This document shows, one piece after another, positions 7,543 to 18,436 of a stretch of DNA of 64,000 nucleotides (the first letter of the stretch is position 1; each line of letters opens with the position of its first letter). This DNA is from Cognatishimia sp. F0-27 (lineage in GTDB: Bacteria > Pseudomonadota > Alphaproteobacteria > Rhodobacterales > Rhodobacteraceae), in the NCBI RefSeq assembly GCF_020667845.1, contig NZ_JAFMPQ010000018.1, positions 35,082 to 99,081 of the forward strand. The letters are read 5' to 3'. The notes below the pieces were generated by a model. It was not told where the DNA came from. It made no database searches and worked only from the letters and a program-made list of their open reading frames with translations. A program made the translations under genes and the position numbers.

Positions 7543-9630
7543 ATGGTCGCTCAATTAAGCCAGTATTTCGAAAATGATAACGACTGGTTACCTGACAATC
7601 CAATACATCAGATTTCGATATGCCAATGCCTTGCTTGCATGGCCGCGAATGAGGGAAATGACCGCGACGCATATTCGGCCACGCCACTCCATTCAGACAG
7701 GGACCCGATCGGAAATCACTCCACGCTCGCGCAGATGGCCGAATTCCTCCAACTGGGATTCTGGGACGATGGGGTTGGCCGGCGGCACAATTTGGGGTCC
7801 ACTGGGTTCGACCCCAATAACGGGGTTCTTCATTACAACCTGTCCGGGTTCGGCCCGCTCTCCTTCGGTGGTGGCGAGGATCCGGATGGCGTGACGGAAG
7901 CCCGCGCTCAACTGATCCGCGACGCGTTTGACGTCTACGAAGCTGCGCTCGGCATCCGTTTCGTGGAGACCACCGATACTGACAACAGCGTGGTGGATTT
8001 CTTTTTCTCCGATAACAAGAGTGGCGCTTATTCCGGGGCGACGCGCTACAGCGACGGGACGATCTACTACTCTTACATCAACATTGAACAGAGCTGGTCC
8101 GGTGGCACGTCCAGCTTTGATGATTATACGCTTCAAACGATTTTTCATGAAATTGGCCATGCATTGGGGTTGGGTCACGCCGGTTTTTACAATGGCCACG
8201 CGAGGTATGAGCAAGACACGGTTTTTACTTTGGACAGCTGGCAAGCATCGGCAATGTCCTATTTCTCGCAAACCAATAACACGGCAATCAATGCGAGTTT
8301 CAACTATCTTCAAACGCCCATGCCCGTGGATTGGCTCGCGCTTGACAAGATTTATGGCCAATTCGGCTATGGCACGGGCCATGCTTTCACCGGTGATACC
8401 GTCTACGGATTCAACACCAATATCAGTGCGGACGAAAGCAGGATCTGGAACGCGTTTGCCAGTTATGCACATCTCACGGCATCAACCATCGTTGATGCTG
8501 ACGGCATTGATACCCTTGACGTGAGTGGCTACAGCGCAGACCAGACAGTGAACCTGACCGTGCAGACGGCCACGCAAAAGCATCAGGACAGTTCAGACAT
8601 CGGGGGAGAACGGGGCAATCTCACGCTTGCGGTGGGAACCGTGATTGAAAACGCTGTTGGGGGCTCCGGGCATGACCTCATTGTCGGAAATCATGCTGGA
8701 AACCGCCTCGAAGGCACCTTGGGCGGCGACACCCTGAACGGAATGGCCGGGACCGACACCCTCTTGGGGGGCAACGGCAATGACCATCTCGACGGTGGCC
8801 CGGACAACGATACCCTGCGCGGCAACCATGGGAACGATACCCTCGTCGGGGGAGACGGTCGCGACCGGCTCGAAGGCGGAGATGGCACCGATAGCCTGTT
8901 CGGCGGCGATGGATCGGATCGCCTGGTCGGTGGTCTGGGAGACGATACCATCGACGGCGGGCAAGGCGTCGACACAGCCATTTTCACCAGACTCACCGCG
9001 GCGGTCACGATCGATCTCGAAGCCGGGCTTGCCACCGGCGGCGCAGGTTCCAACGTGCTCTCGAACGTCGAGCACGTATTTGGCTCCGCCTTTTCCGATC
9101 ATATTACGGGATCCGAAGAGACCGGCAACCTGCTTCAGGGGAGTCTCGGTGACGACACCCTGTTTGGGCTTTCGGGTCGCGATACCCTCGTCGGGGGTGG
9201 TGGCGATGACAGCCTGTCCGGCGGATACGACGTCGACCGCCTGTTAGGCGGTGATGGCGCGGATACACTCGATGGTGGAGCAGGAACGGATTTCCTCTTC
9301 GGCGGCGCAGGGAGCGACACGTTTGTGTTCGGTGCCATTGACGATACCGGTGTCGGGGTCTTCCGCCGCGATGAGTTGCGCGATTTCGATGCCTCGGAGG
9401 GTGACGTGATCGATATCAGCGGCATTGATGCCAACACCGCGACGGTCGCGGACGAGGCTTTCACCGTGGTTGCCTCGTTTACCGGTAGAGCGGGCGAGTT
9501 GACCTTGCTCGATATCGTGCGCAGAGGCGTTGACGTGACTATTGCGAGCATGGATGTCGACGGCGACAAGAGTGCGGATGGGCAGATCTACGTGATCGGT
9601 GGAGCCATCGGCAGCGATTTCATTCTGTAG
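7543..9630 (+). CDS. Serralysin-like secreted zinc metalloprotease (M10) with RTX repeats
   Basis: A 695-aa protein. The catalytic domain (about 60-330) has the zinc motif HEIGHALGLGH (H202, E203, H206, H212) and the Met-turn AMSYF (M238, with Y240 as likely extra zinc ligand), both diagnostic of serralysins. From about residue 375 there are roughly a dozen GGxGxDxL nonapeptides, then the serralysin-type C-terminal domain ending DFIL, expected to act as the type I secretion signal. There is no Sec signal peptide. GGGAG lies eight bases before the ATG. Serralysins are secreted as zymogens and degrade proteins outside the cell; the approximately 60-residue N-terminal extension may be the propeptide. 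No ABC exporter or inhibitor gene is adjacent. Confidence 0.93.
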   Translation: MVAQLSQYFENDNDWLPDNPIHQISICQCLACMAANEGNDRDAYSATPLHSDRDPIGNHSTLAQMAEFLQLGFWDDGVGRRHNLGSTGFDPNNGVLHYNLSGFGPLSFGGGEDPDGVTEARAQLIRDAFDVYEAALGIRFVETTDTDNSVVDFFFSDNKSGAYSGATRYSDGTIYYSYINIEQSWSGGTSSFDDYTLQTIFHEIGHALGLGHAGFYNGHARYEQDTVFTLDSWQASAMSYFSQTNNTAINASFNYLQTPMPVDWLALDKIYGQFGYGTGHAFTGDTVYGFNTNISADESRIWNAFASYAHLTASTIVDADGIDTLDVSGYSADQTVNLTVQTATQKHQDSSDIGGERGNLTLAVGTVIENAVGGSGHDLIVGNHAGNRLEGTLGGDTLNGMAGTDTLLGGNGNDHLDGGPDNDTLRGNHGNDTLVGGDGRDRLEGGDGTDSLFGGDGSDRLVGGLGDDTIDGGQGVDTAIFTRLTAAVTIDLEAGLATGGAGSNVLSNVEHVFGSAFSDHITGSEETGNLLQGSLGDDTLFGLSGRDTLVGGGGDDSLSGGYDVDRLLGGDGADTLDGGAGTDFLFGGAGSDTFVFGAIDDTGVGVFRRDELRDFDASEGDVIDISGIDANTATVADEAFTVVASFTGRAGELTLLDIVRRGVDVTIASMDVDGDKSADGQIYVIGGAIGSDFIL

Positions 9631-10009
9631 ATCGGGTTCGCTGCCGGCGCCTGTGGGACGGTGAAAGCGGTCACGCGCCTAGCGGCCGAGTTTCATGGAA
9701 GCTGAGTAATCATGCACGAATTGCGAGCGGCGCTGCCTCTTCATGAGCGCGAGGGTCTTCGCATCCGCTCCCGCGCATCATGCCCGGTGCTGCAAAAAAG
9801 GAGGACAGTGTCCCTGCCGCTGTCTTTGGCGCCATCCAATTCCGATTGTGAAGAGGAACAAGCCTAACCGCACCCCGGCCCGATGCCCCCCAAGCTCATT
9901 TCTGCCAAACAAATGCAGCGAGCTTGGAGGGTTCTCAGGGTCATCCGGGATGCGACATTCCGTGTAACGTCACAGGACGCGTCGAGTGGCCAAACGCGAC
10001 GCGCACCCC
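9631..10009. other. Convergent intergenic region, no gene seen
   Basis: About 380 bases between the 3' ends of the protease and the giant RTX gene. No clear terminator hairpin with a T-run and no recognisable coding sequence. Confidence 0.45.
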
Positions 10010-13000
10010 TTACAGGATGAAGTCGCTGATCGTTGCACCTCCGACGATATAGACCTGTCCATCGATGACGCTATCGCCATCCACGTCCATGGATGCGATG
10101 GTCACGTCCACCCCCGACAGGATGTAGTCGTTCAGAATGACTTCGCCGGCGTTCCCCGTGAACGTGGTGCCGACAAAGGTGAAGGCGTCATCGCCGGCGG
10201 TCGTCGCATTGGCGTCGATCAGAGCCAGGTCGATAATATCGCCTTCGGCCGCATTGAAGTCACGAACCTCATCGCGCTTGAAGCGCCCGACACCCGTGTC
10301 GTCAATATCGCTGAACACGAAGCTGTCCGCTCCGGAACCGCCGGTCAGGAAGTCCGTGCCGGCGCCGCCGTCAAGATAGTCATCCTGCGCGCCACCAAAG
10401 AGTCTGTCGACGTCGTTGCCGCCAAACAACCGGTCTTCGGAATTGCCGCCGAGCAAGGTATCGCGGCCCGAAAGCCCATACATGGTGTCGTCACCGTTCG
10501 ATCCCTCAAGACGGTTGCCGTGCTGATTGGTGCCGTAAATGGTATCGTGGCTGGCTCCGCCAAACACGTTCTCGACATTGATGATGGTATCGGTTCCGGC
10601 ACCGCCGGTGGCAAACTGGTTCTCCAGATTGACAACCACACTGGTGAAGATGCCGCTGAAGAGCGCGGTATCGACCCCCATGCCGCCATCGATGAGATCG
10701 TCGCCAACCCCGCCTTTCAGCGTATCCGCGTCCATGCCGCCGCTGAGCTCATCCGCGCCGGAGCCTCCGTCGAGCCTGTCACGCCCACCATTGCCTTCCA
10801 TGGTATCGCTTCCGACACCACCAAAGAGCTGATCGTTGCCGCCACCGCCGACGACGCTGTCATCGCTGTCTTCACCGGTGATGGTAAACGTGACCGTGGC
10901 CGTGCTGCTACCGTCCAGCGTATAGGTGAAGCTGTCGGTCGCGGTGCCATTCGCTCCGGAGGTGACAGGATCGGGCAGCGTGTCGAATGCCCCGTTCGGG
11001 TCATAGCTGAACGTCCCGTCAGACTGCACGGACACAAGCGCTCCCGACTGCAGCGTGAGCGTGCCTCCGACAACCCCCTCAAAGCCGTTAACCGCCGTCA
11101 CCTGGGAATTGCCATCGACATCGACATCAGGCCCGAAGCCATTATCGGCCAGCACATCGCCGATCACCGTCTCGCTCTCAAGCAAGGAGAAGGCGTCATC
11201 AACAGCCGTTTCGGCCGGGTCGTCCACCGTCAAGAGGTTCAGCGTCGCCGTGTTTGGCGTCACCGTGATCCCGTCTGCAACGTCATAGGTGAAGGTCACC
11301 GTGGTGTCGTCGTTCTCATCCGGGGTGAAGGTCCAGGTTCCGTCATTGTTGTCGATCAGCGAACCCGAGGAGGCCACGAGGTTCTCCACGCTGAGCATGT
11401 CACCGTCCTCATCGGTCGCACTGACGAGCAACTCTGCCGAAGTGATGGTCCGCTCCTCGTCCTCGTTCGATGCGGTGAGGTCGATGGCGAGCACCTCCGG
11501 CGCATCGTTCACGCCGGTGAGACCAATTGCGAAGTCGATCGCGTCGGTGCCGCCATTCCCATCATCGACGGTGACGGTCCAGGTGGCGGTTGCCAGGTCA
11601 CCGTCAGCGAGGAAGTCCAGCGCCGCGTTGGCCAAGGTGAACGAGAACGGCACATTCTGCACGCCCGCTGCCGGAGACTGGTTCGGCATTGCTGTCGACA
11701 ATGCGTTTTCCAGCAGGGCAATCTGTGCCGCGGTTGCCTTGCCTGCGGCAGCGCCGCTCAGCGCAAAGCTGGTGGACAATGTCGCCCCATCCGGAATGTC
11801 GACGTCAGAGAATGCGACATTCGCGTTTCCGGTGTAACCAGTGGCGGTATCCTCCACGATGGTGTTGACCGCGCCCGACGTCCAGTTCGAGTCGGAGGCA
11901 AGGAAAGAGCCCAGCGCCGAGATCTCCGGATCGTCGTTGACCCCATTGATCTGGATCGAGGAAGAGGTCGGAATAACAGACCCGTTGCCGTCGATCACCT
12001 CGTAGTTGAACGTGATCGTCTCCTGCTGACCAACGCCAAGGTCATTGAATTCATTGGCGTCGAAAGAGATGCCTCCGGTGTCGCTGACCGTAAGGCTCGT
12101 CAGCGCCCGGCCACCATCTGTGCGGGACAGGTTCTGGATCGACAATACGTCGCTGGCATCCACATCGGACGCGTTCGAGATGAGCGCATCGACATCAAAG
12201 GAAACGGTGCCCTGATCCTCGTCGGTGACATCCGATAGCGGACCGCTGACCTGTGTCAGATCGTTGGCGCCGTTGATCTGGACGGTGATGTCGGCCGTGT
12301 CCGTGCCACCGTTGCCGTCATCGGCCGTCACAGTGACGGTGACGGTGTCGCTCTCACCAACGGCGAGCGCTTCGAACTCGCCGTTCGGGTTGTAGAAGAG
12401 GTTGTCGCCAATGATGGAGAACACACCTGCCCCGGCATAAGCCGGATCCACGCTGTAGGTGAACGTCGAGGCCGGATCATCATCCTCGTCCACATCGCTG
12501 GTCAGGCTCGCAAGGTTGATCACCGGGGTGGAAAGGTCGTCCTCGCTGACCGCCATCGTTGCGGTTTCGTCCGCATCGGCAATCACCGGGTCGTCATTCT
12601 GCCCGTTGATGGTGACCGTGATGGTGCCCTCGTTCGAATCCACCGATCCGTCATTGGCCGTCACACCAATCGTAACCGTGGTGCTATCGCCACCGTCCAA
12701 GGCCTCGAACGCATCGTCCGGGTCGAAAACCAACTCTCCGTTGACAATGCTCGCAGTGCCGAACGCCGGGCCGGTTGTCACGCTGTAGGTCAGCGCATCG
12801 GTGGCGTCGAGGTCAGTGCCCAGAGTGTCGAGATCGATCGGTGTTGTGGCCGTGTCCTCGTCTGTGACCAGCGTGCCGTTCGCCATGCTGGGCGCGTCGT
12901 TGACCCCCGTCACCGTGATGGTGATGGTGCCCTCGGACGAGGTTGCGTTCTGCAGGTCCGTGGCTGTCACGCCGATGGTCACCTGCGCCTCTTCGCCAGC

Positions 13001-16000
13001 CGCAAGGTCCTGGAAGTCGGATCCCGGATCAAAGGTCAGGGTGCTTCCGCTGATGGACGCGCTGCCCTCACCGGTCGCGGCCAAATCCGTGGTGATCGCG
13101 TAGGAGAGGTTCGCGCCATTGTTTTCGGCATCAAGGTCGTCGCCAAGCGCCGAAAGATCCACGGTCGTCGACCCGCCATCTTCGAATGCGGAACCGGCGC
13201 CATCGTCCATCGTCGGGCCGTCGTTCTCGCCCTCAATGACGATTTCCACCTGCCCGCTGTCGCTCGCGTTGCGCTGATCGGTGACGGAGTAATCGACCGT
13301 CAGCGTGATTTGCTCGCCCGCGTTCAGCGAGTCGGCATTTGTGCCCTTGGCAACCAGCACACCCGTCCCCGAAAGAGACGTGTCGAACCGCGCTTCATCG
13401 TCGCCGGTAATCGCGTAGGTCAGCGACGTCTGATCATCCTCGGCATCGGCATCAACATCAGACAGCAGTGCAGCGATATCGACGGTGCCAAGGGACTCTT
13501 CGGTCAGAACCGGGTGGTAGCTGACCGTCGATGGCACCTCCGGCGCGTCGTTGACGCCGGTCAGGTCAACGGTCACCGTTGCCGTGGCCTGGTTCCCGTC
13601 CGCATCCGTCACCGTGTAGGTGAAACTGTCGGCAGCCGGTGCAGGCTCGCCTTCATTGAGCGCCTCGAAAACCCCATTCGGATCGTAGCTGTAGGTGCCG
13701 TCGGCGTTCAGCGTGACGGAGCCTCCATTAGCCGCCGTAAATGTGGCTGTGCCCGCTGCCAAGTGGGTGTCGGTTACTCCGTCGCCGCCTGCAACGATCG
13801 AAAGGCTGCCGTCCAGAGCGACGTCAAAGTCGTTATCCAGAAGGTTGCCAGTGCTGACGGCTGTGTCTTCGTCGGTAGAAATGCTGTCATCATTGGCCAC
13901 GGCACCGATCGTGACATCGCCAAATGCGACAAGCTCGATATCGCTCAGCGTGTCGGTGCCCTGATTGCCATCGGTCGTGTCATTGTCTGTGACGGTCACA
14001 TTGCCTGCATCCAGCGCGACGGTGAAGCCGCTCGACACACCTGAGAACACGGCCGTATCGGTAGCTTCTCCGCCGTCGATCGTGTCATCGCCTTCGCCGC
14101 CGGCGATCGTGTCGCCGCCACCGTTGCCGACGAGGAGGTTGGCATTCGCATCGCCGGTGATGACGTCGTCGCCAGACCCACCGAGCACCGTCTCAATGCC
14201 AGAGATCTGGTCGGACCCGACAGTGCCGCTCGTGGCCGTGCCCGCCGCAAGGTCAACGGTCAGCCCGCTGGCGTCACGAGACGCGTCGTAGGTGTCGTTG
14301 CCACCTTCACCGGAAACCACATCGTCGCCGGCCGAGGCGATGATAACGTTGTCATCCCCATCGCCAGTCAGCGTGTCGTTGAAGAAGCTGCCTTCGAGAT
14401 TCTCGATTCCGGTAAGGCCCTGGATCTGACCACCGACAATCGCAAAGCCCGTGCCGGGAGCAAACGTGGCAAACGGGTTCGCGTTGAGCGCCACGGTCAG
14501 GCCACCGCCCAACGCCGCACCGCTGAAGAGGTCGGTGTCGGCGCCACCGTCGATGAGATCAGCCCCACCGGAAGCGACGATGGTGTCGTCGCCCGCACCG
14601 GCGGAGACCGTATCGGACGTGCCGCTGCCGCTGCTGGTGTTTTCGGTCGCAATCAGATCGTTGCCGGACGTGCCGGTGATGTAATCCGATCCGTTGCCCC
14701 CGAGGAAGACAAGCGTTTCACCAAGCCCGGCGGCGTTCCCGGTGGCATCGAGATCAAACGTGATGCCTGATGTCAGATTGCGCCCGTTGAAATCGGTATC
14801 GACATTTTCGAAGGTGGTGTCGGCGATATTCGTGATCGCACCGGCAGTCGGCACACCCAAGGAGATACCGGATCCGGCGTCGCGGATCGTGTTGCCCGTC
14901 ACCAGCGTGGTGACGTTGTCGAAGCCTTCGAGGTTCATGGCCGTGCGCGTGTTCTCGAAGGTGTTGTCGACGATATCCACCGTCGCAGCGCCGTCATTGA
15001 GCCAAACGCCCCGGCCCCAGGCTGCCGTGCTGTATTTGTCGCCTTCCGAAAAACTGCTGTCGCCCGTGAACAGGTTGTCCTGCACCATCAGGGACCCGGA
15101 GTTCATCACCTGCGTATAGATCGCCGTGTCGTGGCGGCCACCGGTGTTTCCGCCTGCGACAGTGCTCTCGAAGACCGAGTCGTACACGCCAACATTTGTG
15201 CCGCTATGCACAAAGAGCGTATCGGTCTGCTGTGCGCCGTCATCGTTCAGGAACTTGAGGCCGTGGAAGTTCACGGAGCCTGACGAAACCACCGTCTCGC
15301 CGTCAATCACCGCTTCGGCGGCCCGACCCGCGTCGGTCCCTATGAGGCCATCATTCGGCCCGCGGATGTCGACATCTTTGGAGATTGCCAGATCCTCGGT
15401 GTAGGTCCCGGCAGCCACATTGATCGTGCTCCCTGGCGCAGCCGCATCGATGGCGGCCTGGATCGACATACCGTCGAAGACGTAATATTGCCCATTGGTG
15501 GTGTCGAGGATCACCTCGCCAGCGCCGATCTGGGCTGCGGCGGCGTTTACATCGGCAAATTCACCGGTGATGAGTGTGCCGCTCAACGTCTTGACGAGCC
15601 CGGAATTGGCCGTGCTCAACTCGACCGAATCCACCGGCACACCGCCTGTCACATCAATATTTGTGAACCAGCCATATCTGTTGCCGCCTACCTCGGTATC
15701 AATGGGATCCAGATCGCTGCTGCGCACTTCGGTGAAGAGCCAGGCCCCCGAGGCGTCATAGACGCTCATGGCAACTTCGAGATCGCCGTCGTCATTCTCG
15801 TAGAAATTGTGCTCAAGCGTGTACCATCCCGCCGTGTCGATCGACACGTGGTTCTTGGTCTCGAGATTGTTTTGCGGGTCGAAGTTGGTGTTATTGTCCG
15901 CTCCCACGAGGATAGTGCCGGTATCGGCGTCCTTGGTGACGTGGAAAATGAAGTCGCGCTTGAAACCGCCGGACTGGTTGCTGGATGCTACCGACCAGTC

Positions 16001-18409
16001 GAACCCTTCGCCATCCGCCCATGACGGATCGAGATAGACCTTGATCTGGGTTGTGTATCCGTCTGCGAAATCGGCCCGGTAGCCGTCAAACCGCGTGAAC
16101 GGGCCGGTCAGACCGCCGGAGCCCGCGCTTTGCTCCGCGACCGCATACGCACCGCCATCGGCCGCGTCGATCCCGTTGGTTCCGCTGGCGACCATCGTCA
16201 GCGATCCGGCCCAGCCGCTGGATGCCGTCAAGAAACCGTCTGTATCGGTCTCAAACCCCTGCTCGAACTTTGTCGTATACCCCGAGACGTCCGGGCTGTT
16301 GGCGTCCAGTTCGAAATCGATCATGCCCATGGACACGGATTCGATGCCGCTGAGCGTATCGGTGCCTTCGTTGCCATCGGTCGTGTCGGTGTCTGTGACA
16401 GTATAGCTGCCGTCCGGGTTCTGCGTGATATCGAACCCATCGCGCATGCCGCCATAGAGCGCCGCATCCGTGCCGCTGCCGCCTGTCAGATCGTCGTCGC
16501 CGAGCCCGCCAATCAGCGTATCGTCACCTGCGCGGCCATCGATGGTCTCGTTGCCGCCAAAGTCGGTGAGATCGTCATCAGGCGCGTTCAGGAAATCATC
16601 GGCATTGGTGCCGATGATCGACTCGCTGCCATCCGCTGCCCGCAGGAATACGTCGAACGGCGCGCCAACCGAAGTGTTGGTCACGGTCAGGCCGGACAGG
16701 TCGAGATCGCCTGTGCCCGTTGCACCGGGGAAGTTGCCGGGCCGCCCGGACACACCCGCAGCCTCTCCGATCTGACCATCCGCAGGCTGGTCGATAAAGA
16801 CGTTGTAGCCCCAGTTCGAGCTGCCCTCGATCGAGCTGTCCGTTACGGAGAGACCATCAAGGTCGGTGTAGCCCTGAATCGTCAGATGCGGCTTGTGATA
16901 TGCCCCCGTCATCTGAACTTTGTCGAGAACCACGGTGCCAATCGGCGCGGTCACGTCGTAAGTGCTTGGTGTAAAGCCGGAAATCTGGATGGCATTGTCG
17001 CCGCGCCCCGCTTGTGCGACCGCATCGCCGACCCCATCAATGACGACGTTCAGAAGCGAGGCATCCCCGGTGAAGCCGAACAGGATGACGTCGCCAGAGC
17101 CATTGCTGCCGCCGGTGCCATTGCCCGAAAATTCGGAATCCGTGATCGTCACCGCACCCAGAGTGGGCGCGCCAGACCCGGTGCCGACCCCGTGCACGCT
17201 GTTGTCGTTGATCGACATATCATCCAGCGTCAGCTGCGACAGGGCAGTGGTGGAGGAGATCCGCACACCCACCGCGTAATCTTCGATCGTGAAGCCGCTG
17301 ATCGAGACCTCTTCGGCGCCGCCCATGTCGATATCGCCCGTGATCGAGAAGCCGTTGCCGGACCCGAGGGAAGCGCTTTGCAGAACGGCATCCGACCCTT
17401 CTATGGTCAGCGCTTTGGAGACGGTGACATTCTCCGCATAGGTGCCGGCAAGAACTTCGATCGTATCTCCCGCAGTGGCCGCGTCGACCGCGTCCTGAAT
17501 GGACATGCCCGCGCCGACGATGAAATTGCCGCTGGTGTTATCGACGATCACATCGCCCGCGCCCGCGGCTGCAACCGCATCGGCGGCTGTCGTGTAGACA
17601 GACTCCGAGCCCTGGATCGAGAACGCGCCCGGGACGAAGGTGTTCTCGCCCAACAAACCCAGATTGAGGTTGGGGTCGTAGTCAAAGAAGCCCTTGTTGA
17701 AGGTGTTGCCAGAAATATCGCCCGTGACCGGGTCCCAGCTGGCGCCGGCATTGCCAATGCCCATGTCCTCAAGCGTGTTGTCGAAGATGTTGTTGACAAC
17801 AGAAAGGTGGCTGTTGCCCATCGTATAGGCATCGGCCGAGATGCCGACGAGGTTGCCATCATAAGTGTTGCCGCTGATCGTGATGTTGTTGGCGCCCTGA
17901 ACATAGGTGCCGGTGTGGAAACCGGTAAACGCGTTGTCCGTGACTGTCAGACCGTCACCATTGCCCACCGAGTTGATAACCCCGCGCGATGTGTCTGCGT
18001 CAACAACGCCAGACCGATAGAAGGTCGAATTGGTAATCTGCGCACCCGACGCCTGCACGTGGATCGCCGCCAGTTCAAAGGCACCGCCGCCACTGCCCTC
18101 AGCGAACCGCATGCCGTCAACGGTGGTGTCGTTGCCCAAAACGACAAGCCGCCCCTGCACAGTCGATTCGTTTGCACCGCCCATCAGATCGCGACCCGCG
18201 TCTGATCCGTCGGTTCCCTGGAAGGCACCGAGGATCGTCAGACCGGTCAATGTCATGGGCACCGTCGCGTCGCCAACCCAGCTGCCAGCGCCAAATTCAA
18301 TGGTGTAATTGTTGGAAGCCGCATCAATAGCGTCTTGCAAAGAGAGAAATGTCCCCACGGAAGCGAGAGAAGCGTCAAACAGTTCGATCGTATTGGAGGC
18401 AATAGGCAT
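10010..18409 (-). CDS. Giant secreted beta-helix / cadherin-type / RTX protein
   Basis: A 2799-aa protein, the largest here. Three parallel-beta-helix (NosD/pectate-lyase-like) segments start at about residues 20, 300 and 980, each opening with an SIQDAVDAA-type strand followed by GTY and a xxxKxxxIxG turn. A lectin-like segment (about 700-930) and short RTX blocks lie between them. From about 1510 to 2500 come roughly ten VCBS/cadherin-like repeats marked by VNDAPE and TEDED-type linkers. The last 280 residues are RTX nonapeptides and the serralysin-type C-terminal cassette ending DFIL. There is no Sec signal. This architecture fits a type I-secreted adhesin or polysaccharide-binding surface protein. 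AAGGGG precedes the ATG at 18409. Substrate unknown. Confidence 0.9.
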   Translation of the reverse strand: MPIASNTIELFDASLASVGTFLSLQDAIDAASNNYTIEFGAGSWVGDATVPMTLTGLTILGAFQGTDGSDAGRDLMGGANESTVQGRLVVLGNDTTVDGMRFAEGSGGGAFELAAIHVQASGAQITNSTFYRSGVVDADTSRGVINSVGNGDGLTVTDNAFTGFHTGTYVQGANNITISGNTYDGNLVGISADAYTMGNSHLSVVNNIFDNTLEDMGIGNAGASWDPVTGDISGNTFNKGFFDYDPNLNLGLLGENTFVPGAFSIQGSESVYTTAADAVAAAGAGDVIVDNTSGNFIVGAGMSIQDAVDAATAGDTIEVLAGTYAENVTVSKALTIEGSDAVLQSASLGSGNGFSITGDIDMGGAEEVSISGFTIEDYAVGVRISSTTALSQLTLDDMSINDNSVHGVGTGSGAPTLGAVTITDSEFSGNGTGGSNGSGDVILFGFTGDASLLNVVIDGVGDAVAQAGRGDNAIQISGFTPSTYDVTAPIGTVVLDKVQMTGAYHKPHLTIQGYTDLDGLSVTDSSIEGSSNWGYNVFIDQPADGQIGEAAGVSGRPGNFPGATGTGDLDLSGLTVTNTSVGAPFDVFLRAADGSESIIGTNADDFLNAPDDDLTDFGGNETIDGRAGDDTLIGGLGDDDLTGGSGTDAALYGGMRDGFDITQNPDGSYTVTDTDTTDGNEGTDTLSGIESVSMGMIDFELDANSPDVSGYTTKFEQGFETDTDGFLTASSGWAGSLTMVASGTNGIDAADGGAYAVAEQSAGSGGLTGPFTRFDGYRADFADGYTTQIKVYLDPSWADGEGFDWSVASSNQSGGFKRDFIFHVTKDADTGTILVGADNNTNFDPQNNLETKNHVSIDTAGWYTLEHNFYENDDGDLEVAMSVYDASGAWLFTEVRSSDLDPIDTEVGGNRYGWFTNIDVTGGVPVDSVELSTANSGLVKTLSGTLITGEFADVNAAAAQIGAGEVILDTTNGQYYVFDGMSIQAAIDAAAPGSTINVAAGTYTEDLAISKDVDIRGPNDGLIGTDAGRAAEAVIDGETVVSSGSVNFHGLKFLNDDGAQQTDTLFVHSGTNVGVYDSVFESTVAGGNTGGRHDTAIYTQVMNSGSLMVQDNLFTGDSSFSEGDKYSTAAWGRGVWLNDGAATVDIVDNTFENTRTAMNLEGFDNVTTLVTGNTIRDAGSGISLGVPTAGAITNIADTTFENVDTDFNGRNLTSGITFDLDATGNAAGLGETLVFLGGNGSDYITGTSGNDLIATENTSSGSGTSDTVSAGAGDDTIVASGGADLIDGGADTDLFSGAALGGGLTVALNANPFATFAPGTGFAIVGGQIQGLTGIENLEGSFFNDTLTGDGDDNVIIASAGDDVVSGEGGNDTYDASRDASGLTVDLAAGTATSGTVGSDQISGIETVLGGSGDDVITGDANANLLVGNGGGDTIAGGEGDDTIDGGEATDTAVFSGVSSGFTVALDAGNVTVTDNDTTDGNQGTDTLSDIELVAFGDVTIGAVANDDSISTDEDTAVSTGNLLDNDFDVALDGSLSIVAGGDGVTDTHLAAGTATFTAANGGSVTLNADGTYSYDPNGVFEALNEGEPAPAADSFTYTVTDADGNQATATVTVDLTGVNDAPEVPSTVSYHPVLTEESLGTVDIAALLSDVDADAEDDQTSLTYAITGDDEARFDTSLSGTGVLVAKGTNADSLNAGEQITLTVDYSVTDQRNASDSGQVEIVIEGENDGPTMDDGAGSAFEDGGSTTVDLSALGDDLDAENNGANLSYAITTDLAATGEGSASISGSTLTFDPGSDFQDLAAGEEAQVTIGVTATDLQNATSSEGTITITVTGVNDAPSMANGTLVTDEDTATTPIDLDTLGTDLDATDALTYSVTTGPAFGTASIVNGELVFDPDDAFEALDGGDSTTVTIGVTANDGSVDSNEGTITVTINGQNDDPVIADADETATMAVSEDDLSTPVINLASLTSDVDEDDDPASTFTYSVDPAYAGAGVFSIIGDNLFYNPNGEFEALAVGESDTVTVTVTADDGNGGTDTADITVQINGANDLTQVSGPLSDVTDEDQGTVSFDVDALISNASDVDASDVLSIQNLSRTDGGRALTSLTVSDTGGISFDANEFNDLGVGQQETITFNYEVIDGNGSVIPTSSSIQINGVNDDPEISALGSFLASDSNWTSGAVNTIVEDTATGYTGNANVAFSDVDIPDGATLSTSFALSGAAAGKATAAQIALLENALSTAMPNQSPAAGVQNVPFSFTLANAALDFLADGDLATATWTVTVDDGNGGTDAIDFAIGLTGVNDAPEVLAIDLTASNEDEERTITSAELLVSATDEDGDMLSVENLVASSGSLIDNNDGTWTFTPDENDDTTVTFTYDVADGITVTPNTATLNLLTVDDPAETAVDDAFSLLESETVIGDVLADNGFGPDVDVDGNSQVTAVNGFEGVVGGTLTLQSGALVSVQSDGTFSYDPNGAFDTLPDPVTSGANGTATDSFTYTLDGSSTATVTFTITGEDSDDSVVGGGGNDQLFGGVGSDTMEGNGGRDRLDGGSGADELSGGMDADTLKGGVGDDLIDGGMGVDTALFSGIFTSVVVNLENQFATGGAGTDTIINVENVFGGASHDTIYGTNQHGNRLEGSNGDDTMYGLSGRDTLLGGNSEDRLFGGNDVDRLFGGAQDDYLDGGAGTDFLTGGSGADSFVFSDIDDTGVGRFKRDEVRDFNAAEGDIIDLALIDANATTAGDDAFTFVGTTFTGNAGEVILNDYILSGVDVTIASMDVDGDSVIDGQVYIVGGATISDFIL

Positions 18410-18436
18410 TCGGTGACCCCTTCTATACCAGCAAAT

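Noticed and set aside
9986..12238. 750-codon plus-strand open frame opposite the giant RTX gene
   Set aside because: Antisense of repetitive calcium-binding and cadherin-type coding sequence; low-complexity composition, no ribosome binding site. The same applies to 16130-18205.
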